Source: Planctomycetota bacterium (GTDB taxonomy: Bacteria > Planctomycetota > Planctomycetia > Pirellulales > Pirellulaceae). Taken from it: DNA of 64,000 bases. A program made the translations under genes and the position numbers. The first letter of the stretch is position 1, and each line of letters starts with the position of its first letter. A model generated the notes under the pieces. The model did no database searches and had not been told where the DNA came from. It worked only from the letters and a program-made list of their open reading frames with translations. The stretch covers positions 1 to 64,000 of the forward strand of contig JAJRVM010000204.1 in assembly GCA_024277285.1 (NCBI GenBank), given 5' to 3'. Positions 43,695 through 50,384 of the stretch are shown here, one piece after another.

Positions 43695-44771
43695 ATGGTG
43701 AAAGTGCTTGTGAAAGAAGCAGCTCGTTCCCCCAGCGGCTCAGCCGTACCTGTTGAACGCGCCGGCCCCGCACCGGGCGCGGCCGCCAGCGACAGCATGT
43801 GGAAACAGCCGCCGAAACTCGCGCGCGGGCTCCCTGCCTGGCTGCTGTCGCTGGTGCTTCATGCGACCTTGTTGATCGCCCTTGGGCTGCTGGTCCGAGT
43901 TGCTCAGCGCGGCGCTCAGCTGGAACCGGCGCGAGGCGGTGGAATCGTACTGGCACACGACGTTGACGGCCAAGCCGAGTATTACGGCGAGCGCGACGCT
44001 GCTGCGAGCAACTCGCCCCCGGACCAAGAATCATCCACCGCCACCTCCACCGCCCTTCCTAGCAGCGAAGAACTGCCCATCGACCTGGCCGGCGCACTCC
44101 CCTCGGCATCGACCGAATCAGCCGGCACCGCAATGGGCGACTCGCTACCGACCGCCGACGGTTTCACCCAAGGAGCAGGACTGCCTCCGAGGGGCAGTAT
44201 TGGCGGCAATCAGGCTCGGACCAGCATTTTTGGAGCCGAGGGGGTGGGCAGCAAATTCGTCTACGTATTTGATCGCTCGGCCAGCATGGATGGCTATCAG
44301 GGACGGCCGCTGCGCGCGGCCAAAGGGGAGTTGATCGCCAGCTTGGAGGACCTGGACAAAGTTCATCAATTCCAGATCATTTTTTACAATGATCGGCCGA
44401 CGGTTTTCAATCCGTTCCATCCGCAACCGCCACGCATGCTGTTTGGCGACGCACAGACGAAACGACGTGCCCAGAACTTTGTACGTGGTATCATCGCCGC
44501 CGGCGGTACGGAGCATATGGAAGCGCTCAAACGAGCACTCGCCATGCGCCCTGACGTCATCTTCTTTTTGACCGATGCCGCGGAACCACAACTATCTCCC
44601 CAACAACTGGCCAAGATCCGCCAACTGAACAACCGCGTCGGAGCGACGATCCACGCCATCGAGTTCGGTGCGGGCCCCAGCCAGGGCGGCATGAATTTCC
44701 TGGTCCGCTTGGCCAAGCAAAATGGCGGTACTCACATCTATGTCGATGTCACTCGGCTGCCAGCGCATTGA
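43695..44771 (+). CDS. Membrane-anchored von Willebrand factor A domain protein
   Basis: This 358-residue protein has an N-terminal segment of about 35 residues, then one membrane helix (about 56-75, LPAWLLSLVLHATLLIALGLLV). A Ser/Pro-rich linker follows (about 100-170), then a vWA domain (about 180-358) with the metal site DRSASM, a Thr in AAGGTEHMEAL and an Asp in FFLTDAAEP. The vWA fold binds metal and protein ligands. The layout (short cytosolic tail, TM, flexible linker, vWA) is seen in planctomycete genes near ExbB/ExbD clusters, which are present 4 kb downstream. It is followed 18 bases later by a TPR-like gene. No strong ribosome site is visible before ATG 43695. Confidence 0.82.
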   Translation: MVKVLVKEAARSPSGSAVPVERAGPAPGAAASDSMWKQPPKLARGLPAWLLSLVLHATLLIALGLLVRVAQRGAQLEPARGGGIVLAHDVDGQAEYYGERDAAASNSPPDQESSTATSTALPSSEELPIDLAGALPSASTESAGTAMGDSLPTADGFTQGAGLPPRGSIGGNQARTSIFGAEGVGSKFVYVFDRSASMDGYQGRPLRAAKGELIASLEDLDKVHQFQIIFYNDRPTVFNPFHPQPPRMLFGDAQTKRRAQNFVRGIIAAGGTEHMEALKRALAMRPDVIFFLTDAAEPQLSPQQLAKIRQLNNRVGATIHAIEFGAGPSQGGMNFLVRLAKQNGGTHIYVDVTRLPAH

Positions 44772-44789
44772 AGAAGACGCCCCGGACAG

Positions 44790-45947
44790 ATGCACGGGAA
44801 CAAGAGCAAGCACAAGAAAACGTTCGCAAGACAATCGATCACGAAGTGGCAGCCGTTGGTGGCTGCCACACGGGAGAGCTACGGCCTGATGAGCATAGGT
44901 TCCACGCAACTCGCTGCTGAGGGGTTCACCCTACCGCACACCGTCAGCTGGGCCGGATTGGTCATGGCGGCACTGTTGTGCCTGGCCGGCCAAGGGTGGG
45001 CGGAAGACACGGTGACGGTTGCCCGGTCGAACCGGCTCGGTACGTCACGGCGGCACGGGACGATTGTCGAGTACACGGGCACGGCACTTACGTTGCAACT
45101 GTCGAACGGCCGGCCGGAACAGATCGAATCATCACGCGTTGTCAGCTATGAAACCGAGCGGGTACCGGACCAGAAGAATGGCGACCAGCTGTTTGAAGAA
45201 GGGCGTTTCGCCGATGCCGTGGTGAGTTATCGCCGCGCGATCAAGATCGAGAAACGACGTTGGATGCGGCGGATCATCTTGGCTCAACTGGCACGTTGCT
45301 ATCGGAACTTGAAGCAGATCGTACGTGCCGGAGACACTTTCCTGCTCATTATGCGTAGTGACCCGACAACCCAGCTGTTGGATGCCATTCCCCTGGCTTG
45401 GGTTTCGTCGCCCCCACCTGCCGATCTCGTCGAACGGTCGGCGCACTGGCTCGACAACGCCGACCTCCCCGCAGCGCAATTGATCGGTGCCAGCTGGCTC
45501 ATGGCCACCGCTCAACGTCAGCAAGCCCTCACCATGCTCGACAAGTTGACGAATGCGCAGGATCCTCGGATCGCTCTGTTGGCCGAGGCGCAACGTTGGC
45601 GCGACCGAATTGTCACCGCTACGCCTGACGACGTCCGGCACTGGCAGCAGCAGCTGGGCACCATGGACGAATCCTTGCGGGCCGGCCCCTATTTCCTGCT
45701 CGGACAAGCGCTCGCTCGGCAGGGACAAGGCAGCGCCGCCGCATTGGCCTTTCTGCGTATCCCTATCCTGCACGCGGACCAGTACGATTTGGCTGCCGAG
45801 GCACTCTTCGCCGCCGCTAAACAGCTCGACAGCAAAGGGGACCGGAGCGAAGCGCGGCGGGTCTACCAGGAACTGGTTCGGACCTATCCGAAACACCAAC
45901 TTGCCCCCGCCGCTCAACAACGCCTGCAACGTATCGGTACGAATTAG
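44790..45947 (+). CDS. Exported TPR-like protein with small N-terminal beta domain
   Basis: This protein of up to 385 residues has a probable signal peptide that starts at the Met at 44889 or the one at 44964 (MAALLCLAGQGWA). An SH3-like or LSM-like beta segment follows (GTIVEYTGTALTLQLSNGR). Then come TPR-like repeats (GDQLFEEGRFADAVVSYRRAIK, a long helical middle, and the C-terminal KGDRSEARRVYQELVRTYPKHQLAPAA). I do not recognise a named family. It is 18 bases after the vWA gene, so the two probably share a transcript. A periplasmic scaffold is inferred. Confidence 0.7.
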   Translation: MHGNKSKHKKTFARQSITKWQPLVAATRESYGLMSIGSTQLAAEGFTLPHTVSWAGLVMAALLCLAGQGWAEDTVTVARSNRLGTSRRHGTIVEYTGTALTLQLSNGRPEQIESSRVVSYETERVPDQKNGDQLFEEGRFADAVVSYRRAIKIEKRRWMRRIILAQLARCYRNLKQIVRAGDTFLLIMRSDPTTQLLDAIPLAWVSSPPPADLVERSAHWLDNADLPAAQLIGASWLMATAQRQQALTMLDKLTNAQDPRIALLAEAQRWRDRIVTATPDDVRHWQQQLGTMDESLRAGPYFLLGQALARQGQGSAAALAFLRIPILHADQYDLAAEALFAAAKQLDSKGDRSEARRVYQELVRTYPKHQLAPAAQQRLQRIGTN

Positions 45948-46187
45948 CCTCAGGTGGGAGCCGTATTGGATTGCGAGTAGGATTGAGGGTAAGATTATGA
46001 ACAGCCTATCATGGCCTCCGGCCGTGAATGGTCACCATCACCCGCAAGCAAGTACACCCTGTCAAGTACATCCTATTTGAAATCGAACCTGCTACACGAC
46101 TCGCCCCGCTGCGTAAGCTCTCGCCATACCGGCAACGCCTGGAGGCAAGTCGTGTGACACATTCTTCGCGTCTCGTCGGAGGGCCTC

Positions 46188-47009
46188 ATGACACGATTCA
46201 TCTTCGCTCTTTTGCTACCGCTGACCGTCGCCATTGTCGCCGGATGTGACATGAGTAACTTGTTGGGCGATGACCAGGATTCGTCGGCCGATACCGAAGT
46301 CCAAGTGCCGCCGCCCCCCGAGCCTCCGCCGGTCAGTGAACAGGAGGCAACGGCGATCGAGACGCTGCGCGGGCGTGGCGCGAAAGTCAACGTCGATAAC
46401 GCTGGGCACGTACGGATCGTCGAACTCGTCGATACAAAAGCCACTGACGATGACTTGAAGCTACTGCGTGACCTTCCGTTCCTCGAATCACTCGACATCA
46501 CCGGCGGCGACATTACTGACGCGGGCCTGGTCCACTTGAAGGGTCTCACCGGGCTGCAACGCTTGTACTTGAACGATCTGCCGATCACGAGCGATTCGCT
46601 GGCGAACATAGCCGAGCTGAAGAAACTCGACGTCTTGTCCCTGCGCAACACCAAAGTCGGCGACGAGGGCATGCCACACCTTAAGAACCTAACCTCGCTG
46701 ACCGTCTTGAACCTGTCAAAGACCGCCATCACGAATAAGGCACTCAAGCACATTCAAGGGCTTACCAAGTTGGACACGCTGGTGCTGGCCGATACCGCGG
46801 TAACCGGCAAAGGACTTGTTTACCTGAAGCCACTCAAGGACCTCCGGACCTTGAATGTTGATCGGTGCAAATCCCTCACCGGGCATCTGCTGGCATTGGA
46901 GGGTCTCGACGAAATGCGCATGCTCTACGTGAACGGCTGCACCGTTTCCAAAGACGAAGTAAAAGAGTTGACGAGCCGAAACCGCATGCTCGCAGTGTTC
47001 CCGAATTGA
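46188..47009 (+). CDS. Leucine-rich-repeat lipoprotein
   Basis: This 273-residue protein has a lipoprotein leader (MTRFIFALLLPLTVAIVAGC, cleavage before Cys20). An Asp/Pro-rich stretch (PPPPEPPPVSEQE) follows. From about residue 70 there are seven or so LRR units of about 24 residues, for example ITDAGLVHLKGLTGLQRLYL, VGDEGMPHLKNLTSLTVLNL and ITNKALKHIQGLTKLDTLVL. The repeat resembles the cysteine-less, bacterial GALA-like or ribonuclease-inhibitor-like LRR type. Such proteins bind other proteins. It probably sits on the outer or inner membrane facing the periplasm. It lies 240 bases after the TPR gene and 67 bases before an exported methyltransferase gene. Confidence 0.85.
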   Translation: MTRFIFALLLPLTVAIVAGCDMSNLLGDDQDSSADTEVQVPPPPEPPPVSEQEATAIETLRGRGAKVNVDNAGHVRIVELVDTKATDDDLKLLRDLPFLESLDITGGDITDAGLVHLKGLTGLQRLYLNDLPITSDSLANIAELKKLDVLSLRNTKVGDEGMPHLKNLTSLTVLNLSKTAITNKALKHIQGLTKLDTLVLADTAVTGKGLVYLKPLKDLRTLNVDRCKSLTGHLLALEGLDEMRMLYVNGCTVSKDEVKELTSRNRMLAVFPN

Positions 47010-47076
47010 AATTACCTCCAAGGACCACGTGCCCCCCGCAACCACTCGCGTCTTATTCTTGCCGAAGGACAGAACC

Positions 47077-47664
47077 ATGAATCTATTGCGATATAGACTG
47101 TTGCTCGCCTTGATACTACTGAGCGTTTCCATTCCACTGAGTCCACGCATCGCCAGTGGCAAGGATCGCAAGCCCAAGAAGACACCCGACTGTGTTTATG
47201 TGCCAACGCCTCACGACATCGTGGAAGCGATGCTGGAAATGGCGGACATCAAAAAGGAAGACGTGGTTTACGACTTGGGTTGCGGCGACGGACGCATCGT
47301 TGTGCAAGCGGCCAAAAAATGCGGATGCCGCGGAATTGGGTTTGAAATTGTCCCAAAACTGGCCGATCAGGCTCGAGAAAACGCGCGCAAGAACAACGTT
47401 GCCCACCTGGTGAAGATCAAGGAAGAAGACTTATTCAAGGCGGATTTCAGTGAAGCCACCTTGCTGCCCATCTACCTGCTGCCAAAGATGCTGACCAAAC
47501 TCAAGCCCAAACTTGCCAAACTCAAACCGGGTACACGCATTATCTCGCACGATTATCGCATTGAAGGCGTGGTCGCCGACAAGACGAAAACACTCGTATC
47601 GAAAGAAACCGGAGTCAAACACATCTTGATCCTCTACACGCTACCGCTGAAGGAAAGCAAGTAG
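47077..47664 (+). CDS. Class I SAM methyltransferase with a signal peptide (FAM173/ATPSCKMT-like)
   Basis: This 195-residue protein has a signal peptide (LLLALILLSVSIPLSPRIASG). After a Lys-rich stretch follows a compact Rossmann-type methyltransferase: VPTPHDIVEAMLEMA, motif I VVYDLGCGDGRIVVQAAKK (SAM-binding glycines), EIVPKLADQAR, then the acidic EEDLFKADFSEATLLPIYLLP and GTRIISHDY. These blocks look like the FAM173/ATPSCKMT lysine methyltransferase group, though that is from memory. Export is unexpected, since SAM is cytosolic. ATG at 47077 follows gaaggacag; the upstream start at 47029 would hide the signal peptide. Confidence 0.75.
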   Translation: MNLLRYRLLLALILLSVSIPLSPRIASGKDRKPKKTPDCVYVPTPHDIVEAMLEMADIKKEDVVYDLGCGDGRIVVQAAKKCGCRGIGFEIVPKLADQARENARKNNVAHLVKIKEEDLFKADFSEATLLPIYLLPKMLTKLKPKLAKLKPGTRIISHDYRIEGVVADKTKTLVSKETGVKHILILYTLPLKESK

Positions 47665-47780
47665 ACAGAACGCGCGTGATCGTCTGTCTTCGTGTGCCAC
47701 TGCATGCGCAAACGCATTCCCCATCCCGATCGATTTGCCACTACCAAACGTTCCACCAACACACCGTCACTCACTGCACG

Positions 47781-47883
47781 CAGTGCGAACCGGCGAACCG
47801 TCTTCCATCTTGCAGCTCGAGCGCCGCTTCACACTGCTCAACTCTGCGTTTGCGTGTGCGCATCGGTTTGCGACTTTGTTGGG
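47781..47883 (+). repeat. 103-base direct repeat, copy 1
   Basis: The unit runs from cagtgcgaaccgg to tttgcgactttgttggg, sharing with the copy at 47978-48080 gcagctcgagcg, cgcttc, cactgctcaact and cgtgtgcgc. The two differ by scattered substitutions. The copies flank the inverted-repeat element at 47891-47964. Confidence 0.85.
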
Positions 47884-47890
47884 CGACAAT

Positions 47891-47964
47891 GACGCCTGCC
47901 TCCGTTTTGGAAAGCTACGTAGTTTTGAGGGTTGCCCACACCTGTCAAAACGGAGGCAGGCGTC
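47891..47964. mobile_element. 74-base element with perfect 19-base terminal inverted repeats
   Basis: The left end gacgcctgcctccgttttg (47891-47909) is the exact reverse complement of the right end (47946-47964). The 36-base middle contains agggttgccca. A second copy at 85-142, in reverse orientation and lacking one end, shows the element is dispersed. No coding capacity. Confidence 0.75.
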
Positions 47965-47977
47965 GATTTCGATCTCG

Positions 47978-48080
47978 CAGTGCGAACCGGCTAGCCGGTT
48001 TCCAATGGCAGCTCGAGCGACGCTTCGCACTGCTCAACTTGGCGTTTTCGTGTGCGCGTCGGTTTGCGACTTTGTTGGGG
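47978..48080 (+). repeat. 103-base direct repeat, copy 2
   Basis: This matches 47781-47883 across its length, beginning cagtgcgaaccggc and ending gcgactttgttgggg. The equal lengths of both copies and their position on either side of the 74-base element suggest a duplication around, or recombination across, that element. Confidence 0.85.
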
Positions 48081-48464
48081 TGCTTGGAGTTAGAACACGT
48101 ACGGAATGAGCAGTGGCACGGACGCGGATAGGAACGGAGACTGGCACACTTCCTAGAGGAGTTGAACCGCTAAGGCGACCGGCAGTTGGGAATCTGCCAG
48201 CCCTAAGGGTTCTTTGGCGGTTCCTTTGGGAGGGCAAGAGAAAACACTCCGCGCCGCGCGACAACCGACGTTTTCAATCGCAATTGCGGGGAAGACGTTT
48301 TTGTCGCCATCCTAACTCGCAAGAGACAGATAACTTCGGAACAGCGCAACCACCTCCTTCGCGCCACCGCGTGTTTTCCGCTACAATCACTTTACCTTTG
48401 ACGCACGGCCAAAGGACTGCGCCGCCCCCCTTGATAGCGGCAAACCAACACTCCACAGCAAAAC

Positions 48465-48469
48465 AGGAG
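48465..48469 (+). promoter_or_regulatory. Ribosome binding site deciding a TTG start for exbB-like gene
   Basis: AGGAG lies six bases upstream of the TTG at 48476, and a signal-like hydrophobic segment follows. The only in-frame ATGs are at 48113, which puts 121 residues of translated spacer before the protein, or well inside it, so this TTG is the best start. Confidence 0.65.
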
Positions 48470-48475
48470 CTGGAA

Positions 48476-49318
48476 TTGATACGCAGCGTCAGACAGTTAT
48501 CGGCAGGGTGGGCAACGCGCCGCTGGATCGTCTTCCTGGTCAGCCTGGTTCTAGTGACTACCGGAAGGGTCGCAGCTGCCATGGCTCAACAAACGGGAGC
48601 GACCGCAACTGGCGATTCCGCCGAAGCGCCGTCCGACGGGCTCATCGACATCGTGTTCTCCGGCGGTTGGGTCGGCGCGATGATTATGCTGCTGCTGCTA
48701 TCCCTCTCGGTGACCGCCGCCTACCTGGTCATCGACCACCTCATGACCATTCGGCGCGGCGAGATCATGCCCGAGGGACTCAGCGAGCACGTGCGTCAAC
48801 TGTTACTGGCAGGCCAGGTTACCGAGGCCGATCAAGCGTGCCGATCCAAGCCAAGTTTCCTCACATTCGTCTTGCTCAACGGCCTGGCGGAAATCGAAAG
48901 TGGCTGGCCCGCGGTCGAAAAAGCGATGGAGGACGCGACGGCCGAGCAATCGGCGCGTCTATTCCGCAAGATCGAGTACCTTTCGGTGATTGGCAACATT
49001 GCCCCGATGGTGGGTCTGCTGGGGACGGTGACCGGCATGATTATCGCCTTCCAAACGGTGGCGAACACTCAAGGCGCGGCCGGCGCTGCGGACCTGGCCA
49101 AGGGGATCTACCAGGCGTTGGTGACGACTGTGGGGGGGCTGTTGGTGGCCATCCCGTCGTTGGGCGCCTTCGCCGTTTTTCGCAACCGCGTGGATCAGTT
49201 CGTTGCGGAAGCGGCCTACTTGGCTCAGCACGCACTGACGCCGCTCAAACGGCGGCGTGTGACCGCGAAACGAACGGGCTCGAACCCGCCACCACCGCCA
49301 TCGCGTGAGGGGCCGTGA
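48476..49318 (+). CDS. MotA/TolQ/ExbB-type proton channel protein
   Basis: This protein of about 280 residues has an N-terminal hydrophobic segment (WIVFLVSLVLVTTGRVAAAMA) that may be a cleaved signal. The ExbB/TolQ core follows: first helix GAMIMLLLLSLSVTAAYLVI, a cytoplasmic loop, then the conserved pair IAPMVGLLGTVTGMIIAFQ and GGLLVAIPSLGAFAVF. ExbB forms the stator that, with ExbD, uses the proton gradient to drive outer-membrane work. The TTG start at 48476 is inferred. Its stop overlaps the start of the first ExbD gene (TGATG), and a second ExbD gene follows, so three components are made together. Confidence 0.88.
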   Translation: MIRSVRQLSAGWATRRWIVFLVSLVLVTTGRVAAAMAQQTGATATGDSAEAPSDGLIDIVFSGGWVGAMIMLLLLSLSVTAAYLVIDHLMTIRRGEIMPEGLSEHVRQLLLAGQVTEADQACRSKPSFLTFVLLNGLAEIESGWPAVEKAMEDATAEQSARLFRKIEYLSVIGNIAPMVGLLGTVTGMIIAFQTVANTQGAAGAADLAKGIYQALVTTVGGLLVAIPSLGAFAVFRNRVDQFVAEAAYLAQHALTPLKRRRVTAKRTGSNPPPPPSREGP

Positions 49319-49746
49319 TGCGTATTCCCAGCAACCTGCGTAGCGGTTCGCTCGGTCTTAACATGACACCGATGATCGATGTCGTGTTCCTGCTCATCAT
49401 CTTCTTTCTGGTGTCGAGCCATCTGGCCAAGCAAGAATCACAAATGCCGCTCCCGCTGCCGACGGCTCAGAGCGGCAACAAGAGCATCGAAGAGGATGCT
49501 CCCCGCGTCACAATCAACGTGTTGGCCGATGGTTCCCTCGTGCTCTCGGGACGTCATGTTCCGCAATCCGAATTGACACAACGACTGGCTGATCGCCTGC
49601 ATGAAGCAGGGCCAGGCCTGCAAGTTCGTATTCGTGGCGATCGCAACGTACCGTATCGTTTCGTCGAACCGATCATGTTGGCATGCGCGCGCGCTAGTAT
49701 CTGGGACGTATCGTTCTCTGTCTATCGCCCGGAGGATATTCGCTGA
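49318..49746 (+). CDS. ExbD/TolR-type energy-coupling protein (copy 1)
   Basis: This 142-residue protein has a short cytosolic start, one membrane helix with the conserved proton-path Asp (NMTPMIDVVFLLIIFFLVSS), and a periplasmic domain with the usual VTINVLADGSLVLSGR and VRIRGDRNVPYRFVEPIM blocks. ExbD pairs with ExbB to turn proton flow into mechanical work at a TonB-like partner. ATG at 49318 overlaps the ExbB stop; the GTG just before is not needed. Its own stop overlaps the next start. Confidence 0.9.
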   Translation: MRIPSNLRSGSLGLNMTPMIDVVFLLIIFFLVSSHLAKQESQMPLPLPTAQSGNKSIEEDAPRVTINVLADGSLVLSGRHVPQSELTQRLADRLHEAGPGLQVRIRGDRNVPYRFVEPIMLACARASIWDVSFSVYRPEDIR

Positions 49747-50201
49747 TGCGCCGACCTTCTCCCTTTGTCGACCGCCGCGGTGAGTTGGAAATCAAGATGA
49801 CGCCGATGATTGACGTCGTCTTCCTGCTGCTCGTCTTCTTCATCTGGACCGCCAGTTTTCAGATTGTCGAACAAGTGTTGCCGAGCCACTTGAGCCAAGT
49901 AGCGGGCTCGATCCCTACGAACTCGGACGAACCACCACCGGTGGAAGAAGACTTCGACCGAGTCGTGTTGCGCATTCGCTGGGTCGACGGCCACGCACGC
50001 TGGCGCATCAACCAAATTGATGTCGGCAGCTTGCAACAAGTCCGCAGTCGGCTCGAGACCATCGCCGCGATAAAAGCCAATGCACCCGTGATCCTTCACC
50101 CCGACAAAGATGTGCCACTGGGCCACGTCATCGACCTCTACGATCTCACTCGGCTCGCTGGCTTTGAACAGATTCAATTCGCCGCATCCGAGAACATTTG
50201 A
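49746..50201 (+). CDS. ExbD/TolR-type energy-coupling protein (copy 2)
   Basis: This 151-residue protein keeps the membrane helix and its Asp (IKMTPMIDVVFLLLVFFIW), but the periplasmic part differs: it has a Pro/Glu insertion (DEPPPVEEDFDRVVLRIRW) and the ending VPLGHVIDLYDLTRLAG. Two unlike ExbD subunits with one ExbB occur in planctomycete clusters and would form a mixed complex. Its start overlaps the stop of copy 1 (TGATG). Confidence 0.88.
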   Translation: MRRPSPFVDRRGELEIKMTPMIDVVFLLLVFFIWTASFQIVEQVLPSHLSQVAGSIPTNSDEPPPVEEDFDRVVLRIRWVDGHARWRINQIDVGSLQQVRSRLETIAAIKANAPVILHPDKDVPLGHVIDLYDLTRLAGFEQIQFAASENI

Positions 50202-50384
50202 GGTACCTATTCACCGCTCATCGCCATGAACAAGTTATCTTAATCTTAACCTGGATTATTCGTGTTCATCAGCGTTCAACAGCGGTTCACTTGTTCTGCC
50301 CCGTGAACAGTTACTACCACTCGAGGGTGAAGCACCGTGAGCGGCTACCCGACAGCACACAAGACACACAGGACGAAGCAACTC
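50202..50384. other. Spacer with a dispersed motif
   Basis: A 183-base gap before the long TPR gene. Around 50260-50290 it has ttcgtgttcatcagcgttca, a motif whose reverse complement resembles sequences at 12463-12490 and 63610-63630. No gene or terminator is clear; the gene after it may still be cotranscribed with exbD. Confidence 0.5.

Larger units (their letters stand above)
47665..48475. other. Repeat-rich intergenic region
   Basis: This stretch of 811 bases has no supported gene, although an open frame runs from 48113 into the ExbB gene. It holds two 103-base direct repeats (47781-47883, 47978-48080), a 74-base inverted-repeat element between them (47891-47964), and a start motif gtgccactgcatgcgcaa (47693-47710) found again at 57127-57144. 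The ExbB promoter should lie in the right part. Confidence 0.65.
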
